64,000 bases of DNA from Arthrobacter citreus. Lineage in GTDB: Bacteria; Actinomycetota; Actinomycetes; Actinomycetales; Micrococcaceae. The DNA is taken from assembly GCF_038405225.1 (NCBI RefSeq), contig NZ_CP151657.1, positions 1,054,001 through 1,118,000 on the forward strand, given 5' to 3'. Below, in pieces: positions 27,674 through 36,848 of this stretch (position 1 is its first letter; every line of letters begins with the position of its first letter). Made by a program: the position numbers and the translations under genes. Under the pieces are notes generated by a model that worked only from the letters and a program-made list of their open reading frames with translations, ran no database searches and was not told where the DNA came from.

Positions 27674-30427
27674 ATGCCCGAACAGGAGGACAGCCGAAAT
27701 CCGGACACGGTGAAGCACGGCAACCGCAGCCGCTGGCACCGGTATTCGGCGGCCGCAATTCGCGGTCCGGACCCGCAGCCATCCACTGGGAATTCGGCTG
27801 TGGCGGGTGGTATCTCAGCGGCTGGAAGCGTCCGGCAGCGTGCCGGGTCCTGGTACTCGAGCCGGCTTATGCAATGGATACGGGCGCGCGCCCCGGAAAG
27901 CCCGGTGGAAATCCAGCTCCAACCCCTGCTGGAGCTGCGGCTTGTGCCGGTGGCAGCGGCCGCATGGAGTGCCGCCGTGATTGCCGTGCGTAGTGAGGGC
28001 GGTATGGCCACAACCGCCGGCATCATCCTCGCAGGAGCAGCAACCACCCTGCTGGTACTGGTTTTGCTGGGCTTAACCGGGAAGACGGGAACCAGGCGGC
28101 CGGCCCCGGCTCCGCCTGGGCTGCTGACGACTCTGGCCCGGGCGGCAGCGGTGCCCATGGCAGCTGCCGCCGTCGTTTGCGTCTGTGCCGGAACGCACCT
28201 CGCCGAACGAACAGCAGGACCGATCGGCGCCGCCATCGCCGAAGGGGCAACCATCACGGGTAACTTTCGGGCAGTGACCGATGCGCGGGCCGCAGCCGCC
28301 GACGGGTTCAGCGGAAAACCCCGGTATCTGGTGGAAGCAGTGCTTGAGGAAGCCACCAGTGCCGGGCAGCGCTTCACATCGGCAGCGACGGTGCTGGTGA
28401 TCGGCGGGGATGGTTTCGGGAGCGTTCATCTGGGTGACACCTTCAGTTCCTCAGGGGCACTGCAGGCGACTGATCCGGGGGAGCGTTCGGTGGGTGTTCT
28501 CTACGCAAACGGGGCGCCGCATGTCGTTGCGGCTGACGGCTGGTATGGAACGACTGCCCGCATCCGCACTGCCTTTGCAGCTGCCGCCGGCCGGCATCAG
28601 GGAGTGTACGGCAGTGATGCCGCCGGGCTGCTGCCGGGAATGGCGCTGGGGGACAGGAGCACACTCGATCCGTCGCTGGAAACCGCAATGAAGAACACCG
28701 GGCTCACTCACATTGTTGCTGTGTCCGGAGCCAACTGTGGTTTTCTCCTGGCTTTCGTCTTTCTTCTGGCCCGGACGCTGCGGTTCCCGCGTGGTGCTGC
28801 CGCCGCCGCGGGTGTCCTGGCGCTGCTCGGGTTCGTGCTCGTGGTCAGGCCTGACGCGAGTGTCCTGCGGGCTGCAGTCATGGGAAGTCTGGGAGCGCTT
28901 GCCGTTTTGTCCGGACGGGGGAAGCTGCCGGCATCCCTGCTGTGCCTTTCCATCACGGTGCTGCTTGCCGTGGACCCGTGGCTCAGCGGCAGCTACGCCT
29001 TCATCCTCTCGGTCCTGGCTACTTCGGGACTGATCCTGGTCGGGCCACGCCTGACAAAACTGCTGTCCGGCTATTTGCCCTGGCCGTTGGCGGCGGCACT
29101 GGCGGTGCCGCTGGCCGCACAGTTCTTCTGCGCTCCGGTCCTGGTGCTGCTGCAGCCGCAGGTCCCACTTTTCTCGCTGCCGGCCAACGTGGCTGTTGCT
29201 CCCGTGATACCCCTGGTGACAATTGCGGGCATGGCGGCAGCAGTGCTGGCGTCCACAGTCCCGATGCTGGCCGGTCCGCTCCTGATTGCCGCTGGTGCCG
29301 GAGCAGCCTGGACGGCGTTCATCGCCCGGTCCTTTGCTGCCCTTCCCGGATCATTGCTGCCCTGGCCCGGAGGAATGCCGGGGGCCCTCCTGATGGCCGC
29401 CGCGACAGCTGCCGGTGTCGGGCTGTTATGGCGGGCTGGACGACGGGATTCCCCCGACGGGTCCAAGCAGCAGGCGTCAGCCCCTGAACCTGCCATTCCC
29501 CCGTCGTTCTCCAAGCCAGCCGGTCGCAGGTGGCGCAACACCACAGCGGCAGCCACGGCACTCCTGCTCCTGCCGTCTGCGGCCGTTGTCGCCTGGGACC
29601 GGCTGGGGGCCGGGCCGGCACCCGGCACGTGGATGGTGGCTGCCTGCGATGTGGGTCAGGGTGACGGGCTGGTGGTGAACACCGGGCCGCACAGCGCCGT
29701 CGTCATTGATGCGGGCCCCGACCCGGAGGCAATTGATCGATGCCTCCGTCAGCTGGACATCAACACTGTGGACCTTTTCATCCTCTCCCACGCCCACCTT
29801 GACCACTACGGCGGCGCTGCCGGCGTCCTTCGGGGGCGCCGTGTGGACCGGATCGCGTATTCCACCGCCGAGCAGCAACTTTACGGACCTCTCCGGGACG
29901 TGCTTGACGAGTCCGGAGTGGAAACGGTCCCACTCAAAGCAGGAATGTCCTCCACCGCTGGAGCAGTGCGGTGGGAGGTCCTGTGGCCGCCTGGGAACGG
30001 TGCAGTGCAGGGGACTGAGAATGACGCCAGTGCCGTTGTCCTGTTTACTGTGGGCGGGGACGGCAGCGGGCATGGATCCCAGACCGCCGGGCCCGGTGTC
30101 ACGCTTCTGCTCACCGGAGACATCGAAGAGGAGGCTTCAGCGCGGCTGCTGGCCGCCAACGCGCGTTTGGCGGACGACGGCGTCGACGTGCTGAAGGTGG
30201 CACACCACGGCGCCCGGAACGGCGGCACGCAGCTGATTGAAGAGCTTCAGCCCAGTGTTGCACTGATCTCGGTTGGTGCCGGCAACGACTACGGACATCC
30301 CGCTCCATCGATCCTTCGGTCCCTGCAGGAAACGGGGACCGTCGTGGCCCGAACGGACCTGCTGGGTTCGGTTCTCCTCGAGATGGACGGCACAACGGTG
30401 CAGCTTCGACGCTTGGATGGTGGATAG
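27674..30427 (+). CDS. comEC: ComEC/Rec2 competence protein
   Basis: A 917-residue inner-membrane channel predicted to pass single-stranded DNA into the cell. The middle has the Competence domain with many helices (for example HIVAVSGANCGFLLAFVF). The C-terminal third is a metallo-beta-lactamase domain with SHAHLDHYGG, LLTGDIEEEA and VAHHGARNGGT, so the metal-binding histidines are intact. The ATG at 27674 lies 13 bases after comEA; no strong ribosome site is visible and a later start is possible. Whether the host is competent cannot be judged here. By eye the codon bias looks weaker than in neighbours. Confidence 0.9.
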   Translation: MPEQEDSRNPDTVKHGNRSRWHRYSAAAIRGPDPQPSTGNSAVAGGISAAGSVRQRAGSWYSSRLMQWIRARAPESPVEIQLQPLLELRLVPVAAAAWSAAVIAVRSEGGMATTAGIILAGAATTLLVLVLLGLTGKTGTRRPAPAPPGLLTTLARAAAVPMAAAAVVCVCAGTHLAERTAGPIGAAIAEGATITGNFRAVTDARAAAADGFSGKPRYLVEAVLEEATSAGQRFTSAATVLVIGGDGFGSVHLGDTFSSSGALQATDPGERSVGVLYANGAPHVVAADGWYGTTARIRTAFAAAAGRHQGVYGSDAAGLLPGMALGDRSTLDPSLETAMKNTGLTHIVAVSGANCGFLLAFVFLLARTLRFPRGAAAAAGVLALLGFVLVVRPDASVLRAAVMGSLGALAVLSGRGKLPASLLCLSITVLLAVDPWLSGSYAFILSVLATSGLILVGPRLTKLLSGYLPWPLAAALAVPLAAQFFCAPVLVLLQPQVPLFSLPANVAVAPVIPLVTIAGMAAAVLASTVPMLAGPLLIAAGAGAAWTAFIARSFAALPGSLLPWPGGMPGALLMAAATAAGVGLLWRAGRRDSPDGSKQQASAPEPAIPPSFSKPAGRRWRNTTAAATALLLLPSAAVVAWDRLGAGPAPGTWMVAACDVGQGDGLVVNTGPHSAVVIDAGPDPEAIDRCLRQLDINTVDLFILSHAHLDHYGGAAGVLRGRRVDRIAYSTAEQQLYGPLRDVLDESGVETVPLKAGMSSTAGAVRWEVLWPPGNGAVQGTENDASAVVLFTVGGDGSGHGSQTAGPGVTLLLTGDIEEEASARLLAANARLADDGVDVLKVAHHGARNGGTQLIEELQPSVALISVGAGNDYGHPAPSILRSLQETGTVVARTDLLGSVLLEMDGTTVQLRRLDGG

Positions 30428-30499
30428 AACCCGCAGAACGCGGACGAAAGCCTGACCCGGCAGCAGCCGGCCCGAAGCTCGCGGCCCGGTCCGGACGGG

Positions 30500-30511
30500 T
30501 AGTGTTGGAGT
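30500..30511 (+). promoter_or_regulatory. Candidate -10 for holA
   Basis: TAGTGT (30500-30505) followed by TGGAGTGTC. The same TTGGAGTGT string follows the candidate phoH -10 at 42138-42143. The distance to the holA GTG at 30557 leaves a leader of about 45 bases. Confidence 0.35.
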
Positions 30512-30556
30512 GTCCCCAAAGTAGTTCCGCCGTCTCATCCCAGGAGTCTGTTCGCT

Positions 30557-31594
30557 GTGAATCCGGCCGTCCCGTCCGCAAAGCGAAGCACCGCGAAATC
30601 CGCCGGCAAGTCCACAGGCAAGGTTGTCTCCTGGCGCGAGGTGGAACCGGCACCCGTGGTGCTGCTGAGCGGCCCCGAAGATTACCTGGCCGGACGTGCC
30701 ATGGAACGGATCCGGGCCACGCTGCGGCAGGACCAGCCCGACACGGAGCTGGTCCGCATGGACGCTTCCACCTATGCCGCCGGTGAACTCACGCTGCAGT
30801 CCAGCCCCTCGCTGTTCGGGGAAGCAAAACTCATCGAAGTTTCGAACCTGGCCGCGATGAACGACGAATTCCTCACCGACACCCTGACCTATCTTTCGGA
30901 CCCGTCGCCGGACGCCGTCCTGGTGCTGCATCACGGCGGCGGTAACCGCGGCAAAAAACTGCTCGACGCCGTGAAGGGAGCCGGTGCCCCCGTGGTGGAA
31001 TGCCAGCCGTTCAAAAAGGACGCCGAAAAACTGGACTTCGTGGCGCAGGAATTCAAAGCAGCACGCCGGAGAATTGATCCCTCGGCATCACGGGCACTTG
31101 TCGCCGCTGTCGGATCCAAGCTGGCTGACCTTGCAGCGGCCTGCCGGCAGTTGATCAACGACGCCACCGGCGAGATCAGTGAAGAGCTCGTCGAGAAGTA
31201 CTACGGCGGACGGGTGGAAGCCACCGCGTTCAAGGTGGCGGATGCGGCGCTGGCCGGACGCGGCGGGCAGGCTCTGTCCATGCTGCGCCATGCCCTGGAC
31301 ACCGGCGTCGACCCTGTACCGCTGGTCGGAGCACTGGCGATGAAGGTGCGGGCCGTGGCCAAGGTTGCCAACCTGCGCGGATCCTCGGCTTCGATGGCTA
31401 AGGAACTGGGCATGGCCCCGTGGCAGGTGGACCAGGCGCGCCGCGATGCCCAGCACTGGTCGCAGGAATCCCTGATTAAGGCCGTGCAGGTGCTGGCCGA
31501 GGCCGACGCGCAGGTCAAGGGCGCCGGACGGGATCCGGTCTACGCCGTTGAGCACGCCGTCACCGTCATTTCCCTCGCCGCAGCCGGACGCTAA
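30557..31594 (+). CDS. holA: DNA polymerase III delta subunit
   Basis: Part of the clamp loader that opens the beta sliding clamp. The 345-residue protein has the DNA_pol3_delta region (VVLLSGPEDYLAGRAMERI near residue 35) and the C-terminal collar domain ending in VEHAVTVISLAAAGR. Delta lacks a true P-loop, as here. GTG start at 30557; AGGAG (30542-30546) is about 10 bases upstream. The N-terminal 22 residues are basic and likely disordered. The adjacent comEC-holA-rpsT order is common in actinobacteria. Confidence 0.94.
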   Translation: MNPAVPSAKRSTAKSAGKSTGKVVSWREVEPAPVVLLSGPEDYLAGRAMERIRATLRQDQPDTELVRMDASTYAAGELTLQSSPSLFGEAKLIEVSNLAAMNDEFLTDTLTYLSDPSPDAVLVLHHGGGNRGKKLLDAVKGAGAPVVECQPFKKDAEKLDFVAQEFKAARRRIDPSASRALVAAVGSKLADLAAACRQLINDATGEISEELVEKYYGGRVEATAFKVADAALAGRGGQALSMLRHALDTGVDPVPLVGALAMKVRAVAKVANLRGSSASMAKELGMAPWQVDQARRDAQHWSQESLIKAVQVLAEADAQVKGAGRDPVYAVEHAVTVISLAAAGR

Positions 31595-31658
31595 ACCGGG
31601 GTAACCCTGCCGGGCAGGCGCCCGGCAGGTCCGGTCACCGCGAGGATCCCGCTGCAAA

Positions 31659-31692
31659 CATCCCCGCTAAAGAACCATCCCCGTTAAAGCAG
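31659..31692. repeat. 17-bp tandem duplication after holA
   Basis: CATCCCCGCTAAAGAAC (31659-31675) is followed by CATCCCCGTTAAAGCAG (31676-31692), 14 of 17 positions equal. It lies in the 156-base gap between the convergent holA and rpsT genes, next to the rpsT terminator stem. Confidence 0.7.
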
Positions 31693-31723
31693 TCTGGCCG
31701 GCCCCCGCGGGGACCGGCCAGAC
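31692..31723 (-). terminator. Terminator hairpin after rpsT
   Basis: GTCTGGCCGG (31692-31701) pairs with CCGGCCAGAC (31714-31723), and the loop adds CCCC/GGGG pairs. On the minus strand it is followed by TGCTTTAA, a short T run. It lies 28 bases past the rpsT stop and may also stop holA transcripts. Confidence 0.7.
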
Positions 31724-31750
31724 CGATAAGACTAAAGCAAAAACAGCTGC

Positions 31751-32011
31751 TTAGAGCGCGCTGACCTTCTTGGAGATGGCCGACTTGCGGTTTGCAGCGT
31801 TGTTCTTGTGGATAACACCCTTGCTGACGGCCTTGTCCAGCTTGCGGCTGGCAGTGGCCACCGCTGCGACTGCTGCATCCTTGTCGCTGGCCTTCAGGGC
31901 TGCGTCAACGGAGCGGATTGCGGTCTTCAGCTCGGACTTCACCGAGTTGTTACGCATGCGCGCCTTCTCGTTGGTGAGGATGCGCTTCTTCTGGGACTTA
32001 ATATTGGCCAC
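31751..32011 (-). CDS. rpsT: 30S ribosomal protein S20
   Basis: An 86-residue basic protein that binds 16S rRNA early in 30S assembly. It has the standard N-terminus [18 protein letters not shown] and the C-terminal [16 protein letters not shown]. The start is a GTG at 32011 with AAAGAGAG about 12 bases upstream. The C-terminal part has the usual Ala-rich helix. It stands alone on the minus strand between holA and the PemK-like gene, with its own promoter region. Confidence 0.98.
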   Translation of the reverse strand: MANIKSQKKRILTNEKARMRNNSVKSELKTAIRSVDAALKASDKDAAVAAVATASRKLDKAVSKGVIHKNNAANRKSAISKKVSAL

Positions 32012-32229
32012 TTATATAAACTCTCTTTGTATTGCGGACTTGGTCGGTGAGGGAATTTCAGCCCAGACATTGACTGAGCGGCGTGGGGATACCGTAATGG
32101 CGCCTGAACTGAAGTGCCCGTCGACCTGCGCGGACACACAGCAATAAATGTTAGCAGAACTTGGGCGCAAGCGCCCGTTCAGGCCGTCAACGCCCGGCGG
32201 TGCACGGGCTCCACGCGGTCCTGGAAGGC
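32012..32229 (-). promoter_or_regulatory. Upstream region of rpsT
   Basis: This 218-base gap holds a minus-strand TAACAT (32153-32148) as candidate -10, leaving about 130 bases of rpsT leader. A GGGCGC-AA-GCGCCC hairpin (32163-32176) may end the PemK-like transcript. S20 regulates its own translation in E. coli; whether this leader does the same cannot be seen. No ORF is convincing here. Confidence 0.4.
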
Positions 32230-32877
32230 TCAGCCGCGGGCCGCAAATGCCTTCCGGACCCGTTCAAACGCTGCCGGAGACAGGACCGCCCCCTGCCGGC
32301 GGACGGAGGCCGGGTCCAGCTGGAGCACGCGGTCAACCTTCACTTCGCTGGGCCTGCCCTGCGCATCCCAGGATCCGGTGCCCACGTCCACATAGTCCGG
32401 GTCGGATTCCCGGCCGTTATTGCGGTCCCGCGTGGTCATCATCAGGGCCAGCAGGCGTTTTCCGCTGTGGCCGATCAGCAGCACCGGCCGGTCCTTGCCC
32501 TGGGAATAGTCATCCTCGTAGGGAACCCATGCCCAGACAACCTCGCCCGGGTCAGGGGATCCGTCGGGTGATGGAGCGTACCGGGGGATAACCTTTCCGC
32601 GGTAGTCACCGGGATAGGACGCCGGCGCCTTCCCCGGTGATGATGACCGGCCCGCGGACGCCTGGCTTTTGCCCGGCGTTGACGGCGACGACGGCGAAGA
32701 CTTTTTCGGTCCCGAAGCCCGGCTTTGCGGAGCGGATCCCGTGCGCCTGCGCGTCGGGGCGGACCTGGAGGTTGTCCGGGGTGAACCGGAGGAACCCGGC
32801 CCGCCGGCTCCGGAACCCGAGAGCAGTCGAAGGGCGGTGCGGGCGAGGGACAGCAGAGAGCGGCTGGAGAAGGACAT
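32230..32877 (-). CDS. PemK/MazF-like protein with disordered N-terminus, no antitoxin partner
   Basis: A 215-residue protein. The C-terminal 120 residues (from YRGKVIPRYAPSPDG) resemble a PemK/MazF fold, including PGEVVWAWVPYEDD and DRPVLLIG. The N-terminal 90 residues are rich in Ser, Pro, Arg and Lys and look unfolded. MazF toxins are usually about 110 residues and paired with a small antitoxin; none is adjacent here. Similar long orphan members are common in actinobacteria and may not be toxins. The ATG at 32877 lies 6 bases after a TAGCGT box. Activity is untested. Confidence 0.75.
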   Translation of the reverse strand: MSFSSRSLLSLARTALRLLSGSGAGGPGSSGSPRTTSRSAPTRRRTGSAPQSRASGPKKSSPSSPSTPGKSQASAGRSSSPGKAPASYPGDYRGKVIPRYAPSPDGSPDPGEVVWAWVPYEDDYSQGKDRPVLLIGHSGKRLLALMMTTRDRNNGRESDPDYVDVGTGSWDAQGRPSEVKVDRVLQLDPASVRRQGAVLSPAAFERVRKAFAARG

Positions 32878-32889
32878 GACCCCACGCTA
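32878..32889 (-). promoter_or_regulatory. Predicted leaderless promoter of the PemK-like gene
   Basis: On the minus strand TAGCGT (32889-32884) is followed by GGGGTC and then ATG at 32877, a spacing of 6 bases. The GGGG could also be read as a weak ribosome site. Confidence 0.4.
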
Positions 32890-33053
32890 TTACGTTCCGC
32901 GGTTCCAGCACGGGCCGGCATTCGTGGGAGACTGTTAATTCAGCAGTTAAACCACCAGGAAAAACCGACGAACCGCGCTTAGACCGGTTCCGGCGCGCGG
33001 CCTTGAGCCCGCGGCCGCCGTGAAGTCCTGTGAACAGTAAAGGAACCGCCACA

Positions 33054-34907
33054 GTGTCACCTATGGCCCGCTTCTCACCGGTGCCTGCCGCGACGGATCC
33101 GGCGATCATCAGAAATTTCTGCATCATCGCCCACATCGACCACGGCAAGTCCACCCTGGCCGACCGCATGCTCCAGTCCACCGGAGTTGTTGAGCACCGG
33201 AACATGAAGGCCCAGTACCTGGACCGCATGGATATCGAGCGTGAGCGCGGCATCACCATCAAGTCGCAGGCTGTTCGCATGCCGTGGGAGCTCGACGGCG
33301 AGTCCTACGCCCTGAACATGATCGACACCCCGGGCCACGTGGACTTCACCTACGAAGTGTCCCGTTCCCTGGCCGCCTGCGAAGGGGCAGTGCTGCTGGT
33401 GGACGCCGCCCAGGGCATCGAGGCCCAGACGCTGGCAAACCTGTACCTGGCGATGGAAAACGACCTCACCATCATTCCGGTCCTGAACAAGATCGACCTC
33501 CCGGCGGCGCAGCCGGAGAAGTACGCCGAGGAACTGGCGAAGCTGATCGGCGGCGATCCGGAGGACGTGCTGCGGGTCTCCGGCAAAACCGGTGTGGGCG
33601 TCGAAGCCCTGCTGGACCAGATTGTCCGCGAGATCCCGGCACCGGTGGGCGATCCCAACGCTCCCGCCCGCGCCATGATCTTCGACTCCGTGTATGACAC
33701 CTACCGCGGCGTCGTCACCTATGTCCGTGTGGTGGACGGCAAGCTGTCGCCCCGTGAGCGCATCCAGATGATGTCCACCCGGGCCAGCCACGAGCTCCTG
33801 GAGATCGGTGTCAGCTCCCCGGAGCCCACCCCGTCCAAGGGACTGGGCGTCGGCGAGGTCGGCTATCTCATCACCGGCGTGAAGGATGTCCGCCTGTCCA
33901 AGGTGGGCGACACCGTCACCAACCTGGCCAAGCCGGCCGAGAAGTCCCTCGAAGGCTACGCCGATCCCAAGCCCATGGTGTTCTCGGGTCTGTATCCCAT
34001 CGACGGCGCCGACTACCCCGTGCTGCGTGACGCACTGGAAAAGCTGATGCTCAACGATGCCGCGCTGGTGTACGAACCCGAGACGTCAGCAGCGCTGGGC
34101 TTCGGCTTCCGCGTGGGCTTCCTGGGCCTGCTGCACCTGGAAATCACCCGTGAACGGCTCGAGCGAGAATACAACCTGGACCTGATCTCCACCGCGCCCA
34201 ACGTGGAGTACGAGGTGACGCTGGAGGACAAGAAGGTCGTCACGGTGACCAATCCCAGCGAGTACCCCGAGGGCAAGATCAAAGAGGTCCGCGAACCGAT
34301 GGTTTCGGCTACGATCCTGGCGCCGAACGAATTTGTCGGCGCCATCATGGAGCTGTGCCAGGCCCGCCGCGGCGTCCTGGGCGGCATGGACTACCTCTCC
34401 GAGGACCGGGTGGAAATCCGGTACCGCCTGCCGCTGGCCGAGATCGTCTTCGACTTCTTCGACATCCTCAAATCCAAGACCCGCGGCTACGCATCGCTGG
34501 ACTGGAAGGCCGACGGCGAACAGGTCGCCGACCTGGTCAAGGTGGACATCCTGCTCCAGGGCGAACAGGTGGACGCCTTCAGCTCCATCACGCACAAGGA
34601 CAAGGCATACTCCTACGGCGTCATGATGACCGGCAAGCTCCGCGAGCTCATCCCGCGCCAGCAGTTCGAGGTGCCCATCCAGGCGGCCATCGGATCCCGG
34701 ATCATCGCCCGCGAGTCCATCCGCGCCATCCGCAAGGACGTTTTGGCCAAGTGCTACGGCGGCGACATCAGCCGTAAGCGCAAGCTGCTGGAAAAGCAGA
34801 AGGAAGGCAAGAAGCGCATGAAGATGGTGGGCCGCGTCGAGGTTCCCCAGGAAGCCTTTGTTGCCGCACTTTCCTCCGACGAATCCAAGGACAAAGCCAA
34901 GAAGTGA
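33054..34907 (+). CDS. lepA: Elongation factor 4 (LepA)
   Basis: A ribosome-associated GTPase that can back-translocate stalled ribosomes and helps 30S biogenesis. The GTPase marks are AHIDHGKST (G1), DTPGH (G3) and NKID (G4), followed by domains 2, 3 and 5 and the LepA-specific C-terminus ([17 protein letters not shown]). The GTG at 33054 gives 617 residues, the usual actinobacterial size, with AAAGGA about 9 bases upstream. A GTG at 33030 would add 8 residues. The stop overlaps hemW (GTGA). Confidence 0.96.
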   Translation: MSPMARFSPVPAATDPAIIRNFCIIAHIDHGKSTLADRMLQSTGVVEHRNMKAQYLDRMDIERERGITIKSQAVRMPWELDGESYALNMIDTPGHVDFTYEVSRSLAACEGAVLLVDAAQGIEAQTLANLYLAMENDLTIIPVLNKIDLPAAQPEKYAEELAKLIGGDPEDVLRVSGKTGVGVEALLDQIVREIPAPVGDPNAPARAMIFDSVYDTYRGVVTYVRVVDGKLSPRERIQMMSTRASHELLEIGVSSPEPTPSKGLGVGEVGYLITGVKDVRLSKVGDTVTNLAKPAEKSLEGYADPKPMVFSGLYPIDGADYPVLRDALEKLMLNDAALVYEPETSAALGFGFRVGFLGLLHLEITRERLEREYNLDLISTAPNVEYEVTLEDKKVVTVTNPSEYPEGKIKEVREPMVSATILAPNEFVGAIMELCQARRGVLGGMDYLSEDRVEIRYRLPLAEIVFDFFDILKSKTRGYASLDWKADGEQVADLVKVDILLQGEQVDAFSSITHKDKAYSYGVMMTGKLRELIPRQQFEVPIQAAIGSRIIARESIRAIRKDVLAKCYGGDISRKRKLLEKQKEGKKRMKMVGRVEVPQEAFVAALSSDESKDKAKK

Positions 34908-36136
34908 CACCAAGCGCATTGCCCCTCGGGGATCCGGCACCCGCCGACGGACTGCTGCCCGCACAGGCGGCGGAAGGAGCAGCGGACCGGAACTTCGGAC
35001 TCTACGTCCACATCCCGTTCTGCTCAGTACGCTGCGGCTATTGCGACTTCAACACCTACACCGCCACCGAACTCGGCGGCGGAGCGTCGCAGGCCGCCTA
35101 CGGCGGCACGGCGGAGCAGGAAGTGCGCTTCGCCGCCCGCGCGCTGAAGGCCTCCGGGCTCCCGGACCGGAAGATGGGAACAGTCTTCTTCGGCGGCGGC
35201 ACACCCACTCTGCTGCCCGCTGAGGACCTTGCCGGCATCCTGAAAACGGCGGTTGACGCGTGGGGGCTGGAGCCCGGCGCCGAAGTCACCACCGAAGCCA
35301 ATCCGGACTCCGTGACGCCGCAGTCCCTGCAGCTGCTGGCCGACGCCGGGTTCACCCGGGTCTCCTTCGGCATGCAGTCGGCCGTTCCGCACGTGCTCGC
35401 GGTCCTGGACCGCACCCACACGCCGTCGCGCGTTCCCGAGGCCGTGAAATGGGCGCGCGACGCCGGTCTGAAGGTGAGCGTGGACTTGATCTACGGCACG
35501 CCGGGGGAGTCCCTGGCGGACTGGGAAGTTTCCGTCAAGGAGGCGCTGAGCTACGAACCGGACCACATCTCGGCGTACGCGCTGATCATCGAGGACGGCA
35601 CCAAGCTGGCGGCGCGGATGCGGCGCGGCGAAGTGCCGCCGATCGACGACGATGACCACGCGGACAAGTACCTCATGGCCGACGAAATGATGACGGCGGC
35701 CGGATTGTCCTGGTATGAAGTGAGCAACTGGTCCCGGACGCCGGCCGATCAGTGCCGGCACAACCTGGCCTACTGGCGCAGCGACGACTGGTGGGGCATC
35801 GGTCCCGGGGCCCATTCCCATGCCGGCGGCGTGCGCTGGTGGAACGCCAAGCACCCCACCGCCTATGCGCAGCGGCTCGCGGCCGGCGAATCTCCGGCGG
35901 TTGGCCGTGAAACGCTCGACGCCGAAACCCGGTATGTGGAAGACGTGATGCTGCGCACCCGGCTGGCCGAGGGGCTGGACCTGTCCCGGCTGAAGGACTC
36001 CGGCCGGCTCGCCGTGGCCGGACTGATGGCTGACGGGCTGGTGGATCCGAAAGCCGCACTGACCGGCCGCGTGCTGCTCACGACCAAGGGCCGGCTCCTG
36101 GCTGACGCCGTCGTGCGCCGCCTGCTGCCGGACTAA
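34904..36136 (+). CDS. hemW: Radical SAM heme chaperone HemW
   Basis: Resembles oxygen-independent coproporphyrinogen oxidase (HemN) but belongs to the HemW group, which binds heme and helps insert it into respiratory enzymes. The Fe-S cysteines are C40, C44 and C47 in [15 protein letters not shown]. The GGGTPTLL motif and a HemN C-terminal domain follow. At 410 residues the size fits. The GTG at 34904 overlaps the lepA stop. It shows the HemW-type CX3CX2C followed by DF. A function in heme delivery suits the cta/qcr genes nearby but is inferred. Confidence 0.92.
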   Translation: MTPSALPLGDPAPADGLLPAQAAEGAADRNFGLYVHIPFCSVRCGYCDFNTYTATELGGGASQAAYGGTAEQEVRFAARALKASGLPDRKMGTVFFGGGTPTLLPAEDLAGILKTAVDAWGLEPGAEVTTEANPDSVTPQSLQLLADAGFTRVSFGMQSAVPHVLAVLDRTHTPSRVPEAVKWARDAGLKVSVDLIYGTPGESLADWEVSVKEALSYEPDHISAYALIIEDGTKLAARMRRGEVPPIDDDDHADKYLMADEMMTAAGLSWYEVSNWSRTPADQCRHNLAYWRSDDWWGIGPGAHSHAGGVRWWNAKHPTAYAQRLAAGESPAVGRETLDAETRYVEDVMLRTRLAEGLDLSRLKDSGRLAVAGLMADGLVDPKAALTGRVLLTTKGRLLADAVVRRLLPD

Positions 36137-36168
36137 GCACCCGGACCAAGCGCCCGGGCTACGCACTT
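36130..36168. repeat. 13-bp tandem repeat spanning the hemW stop
   Basis: Units GGACTAAGCACCC, GGACCAAGCGCCC and GGGCTACGCACTT (36130-36142, 36143-36155, 36156-36168); the first two differ at 2 positions. The hemW TAA (36134-36136) lies in the first unit. The copies have drifted, so the duplication is not recent. Confidence 0.7.
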
Positions 36169-36177
36169 CGTACACAT

Positions 36178-36222
36178 AAGAGGACCCCGGATCGGCAGTT
36201 ATGCCGGCCCGGGGTCCTCTTT
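36178..36222. terminator. Bidirectional terminator between hemW and the DUF4870 gene
   Basis: AAGAGGACCCCGG (36178-36190) pairs perfectly with CCGGGGTCCTCTT (36210-36222 region), with an inner CGGCA/TGCCG stem. The flanks give T-rich ends on both strands, fitting its place between convergent genes. Confidence 0.9.
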
Positions 36223-36239
36223 GTGTGTGTCCGCGGAGG

Positions 36240-36665
36240 CTACTGGATGCGGCGCAGGTTCAACCGGTACCGGTACGGACGCCCGCGGTTGACCTCAATG
36301 CCGGCCACCACCGAGGAAACGGCAATGGCCACCCACAGCAGGGCATTCAGGATGGCGAAAACCCAGCCGACCACGGGAATGAAGGACAGCAGCCACGCCA
36401 CCAGGGCAATGATCGTGGGAGGCAGCGTGAAATTCAGTGCTTCCTTGGATTCCTGTGCCGTGAAGGGGCCGCGGTCGCGGAAGACCAGGAAGATGACCAA
36501 TGACGGGATGAAGCCCAAAATACCGCCGAAATGAGCCATGGTTGCCCACTGCCGGTCCTCGGAGGCGGTCAGGGGCAGCGCATTTGCCGGAGCGCCCTGG
36601 TAGGCGGGACGAGTTCCGGAACCCCTGTCGTCGGGATGGGGCTGGTTCTGACGGATGTTCGACAC
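36240..36665 (-). CDS. DUF4870 membrane protein
   Basis: A 141-residue protein with a hydrophilic N-terminus (about 35 residues, Pro/Arg/Gln-rich), then helices near residues 42-62, 80-97 and 100-122, as in DUF4870 proteins. EDRQWATMAHFGGILGFIPSLV and the KEALNF segment are family marks. The function is unknown. A GTG start at 36665 has AAAGGA 7 bases upstream. It is the only gene in its short transcript and is convergent with hemW. Confidence 0.85.
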   Translation of the reverse strand: MSNIRQNQPHPDDRGSGTRPAYQGAPANALPLTASEDRQWATMAHFGGILGFIPSLVIFLVFRDRGPFTAQESKEALNFTLPPTIIALVAWLLSFIPVVGWVFAILNALLWVAIAVSSVVAGIEVNRGRPYRYRLNLRRIQ

Positions 36666-36748
36666 TGCTGTTTCCTTTGTGACTCTGGACGCCCGGGTCT
36701 ATGCCTTGTGGGTTCGTGCTTGGACTCGAGGTGCCGGTGAGACTGTGC

Positions 36749-36773
36749 GGATCGGATCGGGTCGGGTCGGGTG
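36749..36773. repeat. Five 5-bp tandem units
   Basis: GGATC, GGATC, GGGTC, GGGTC, GGGTG (36749-36773) in the 183-base gap downstream of the DUF3097 gene and upstream of DUF4870. Nothing else is seen in this gap. Confidence 0.6.
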
Positions 36774-36848
36774 GGTGTTGCTCTCTACGTTCATCTAGAT
36801 TACTGGCAACCGGGCACCTCCCCGGTACACGGCGCGGCCCGCGGGTCG

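Noticed and set aside
30510-30524. A tiny frame GTG TCC CCA AAG TAG before holA as a leader peptide
   Set aside because: Four codons with no repeated amino acid and no attenuator hairpins downstream; likely chance.
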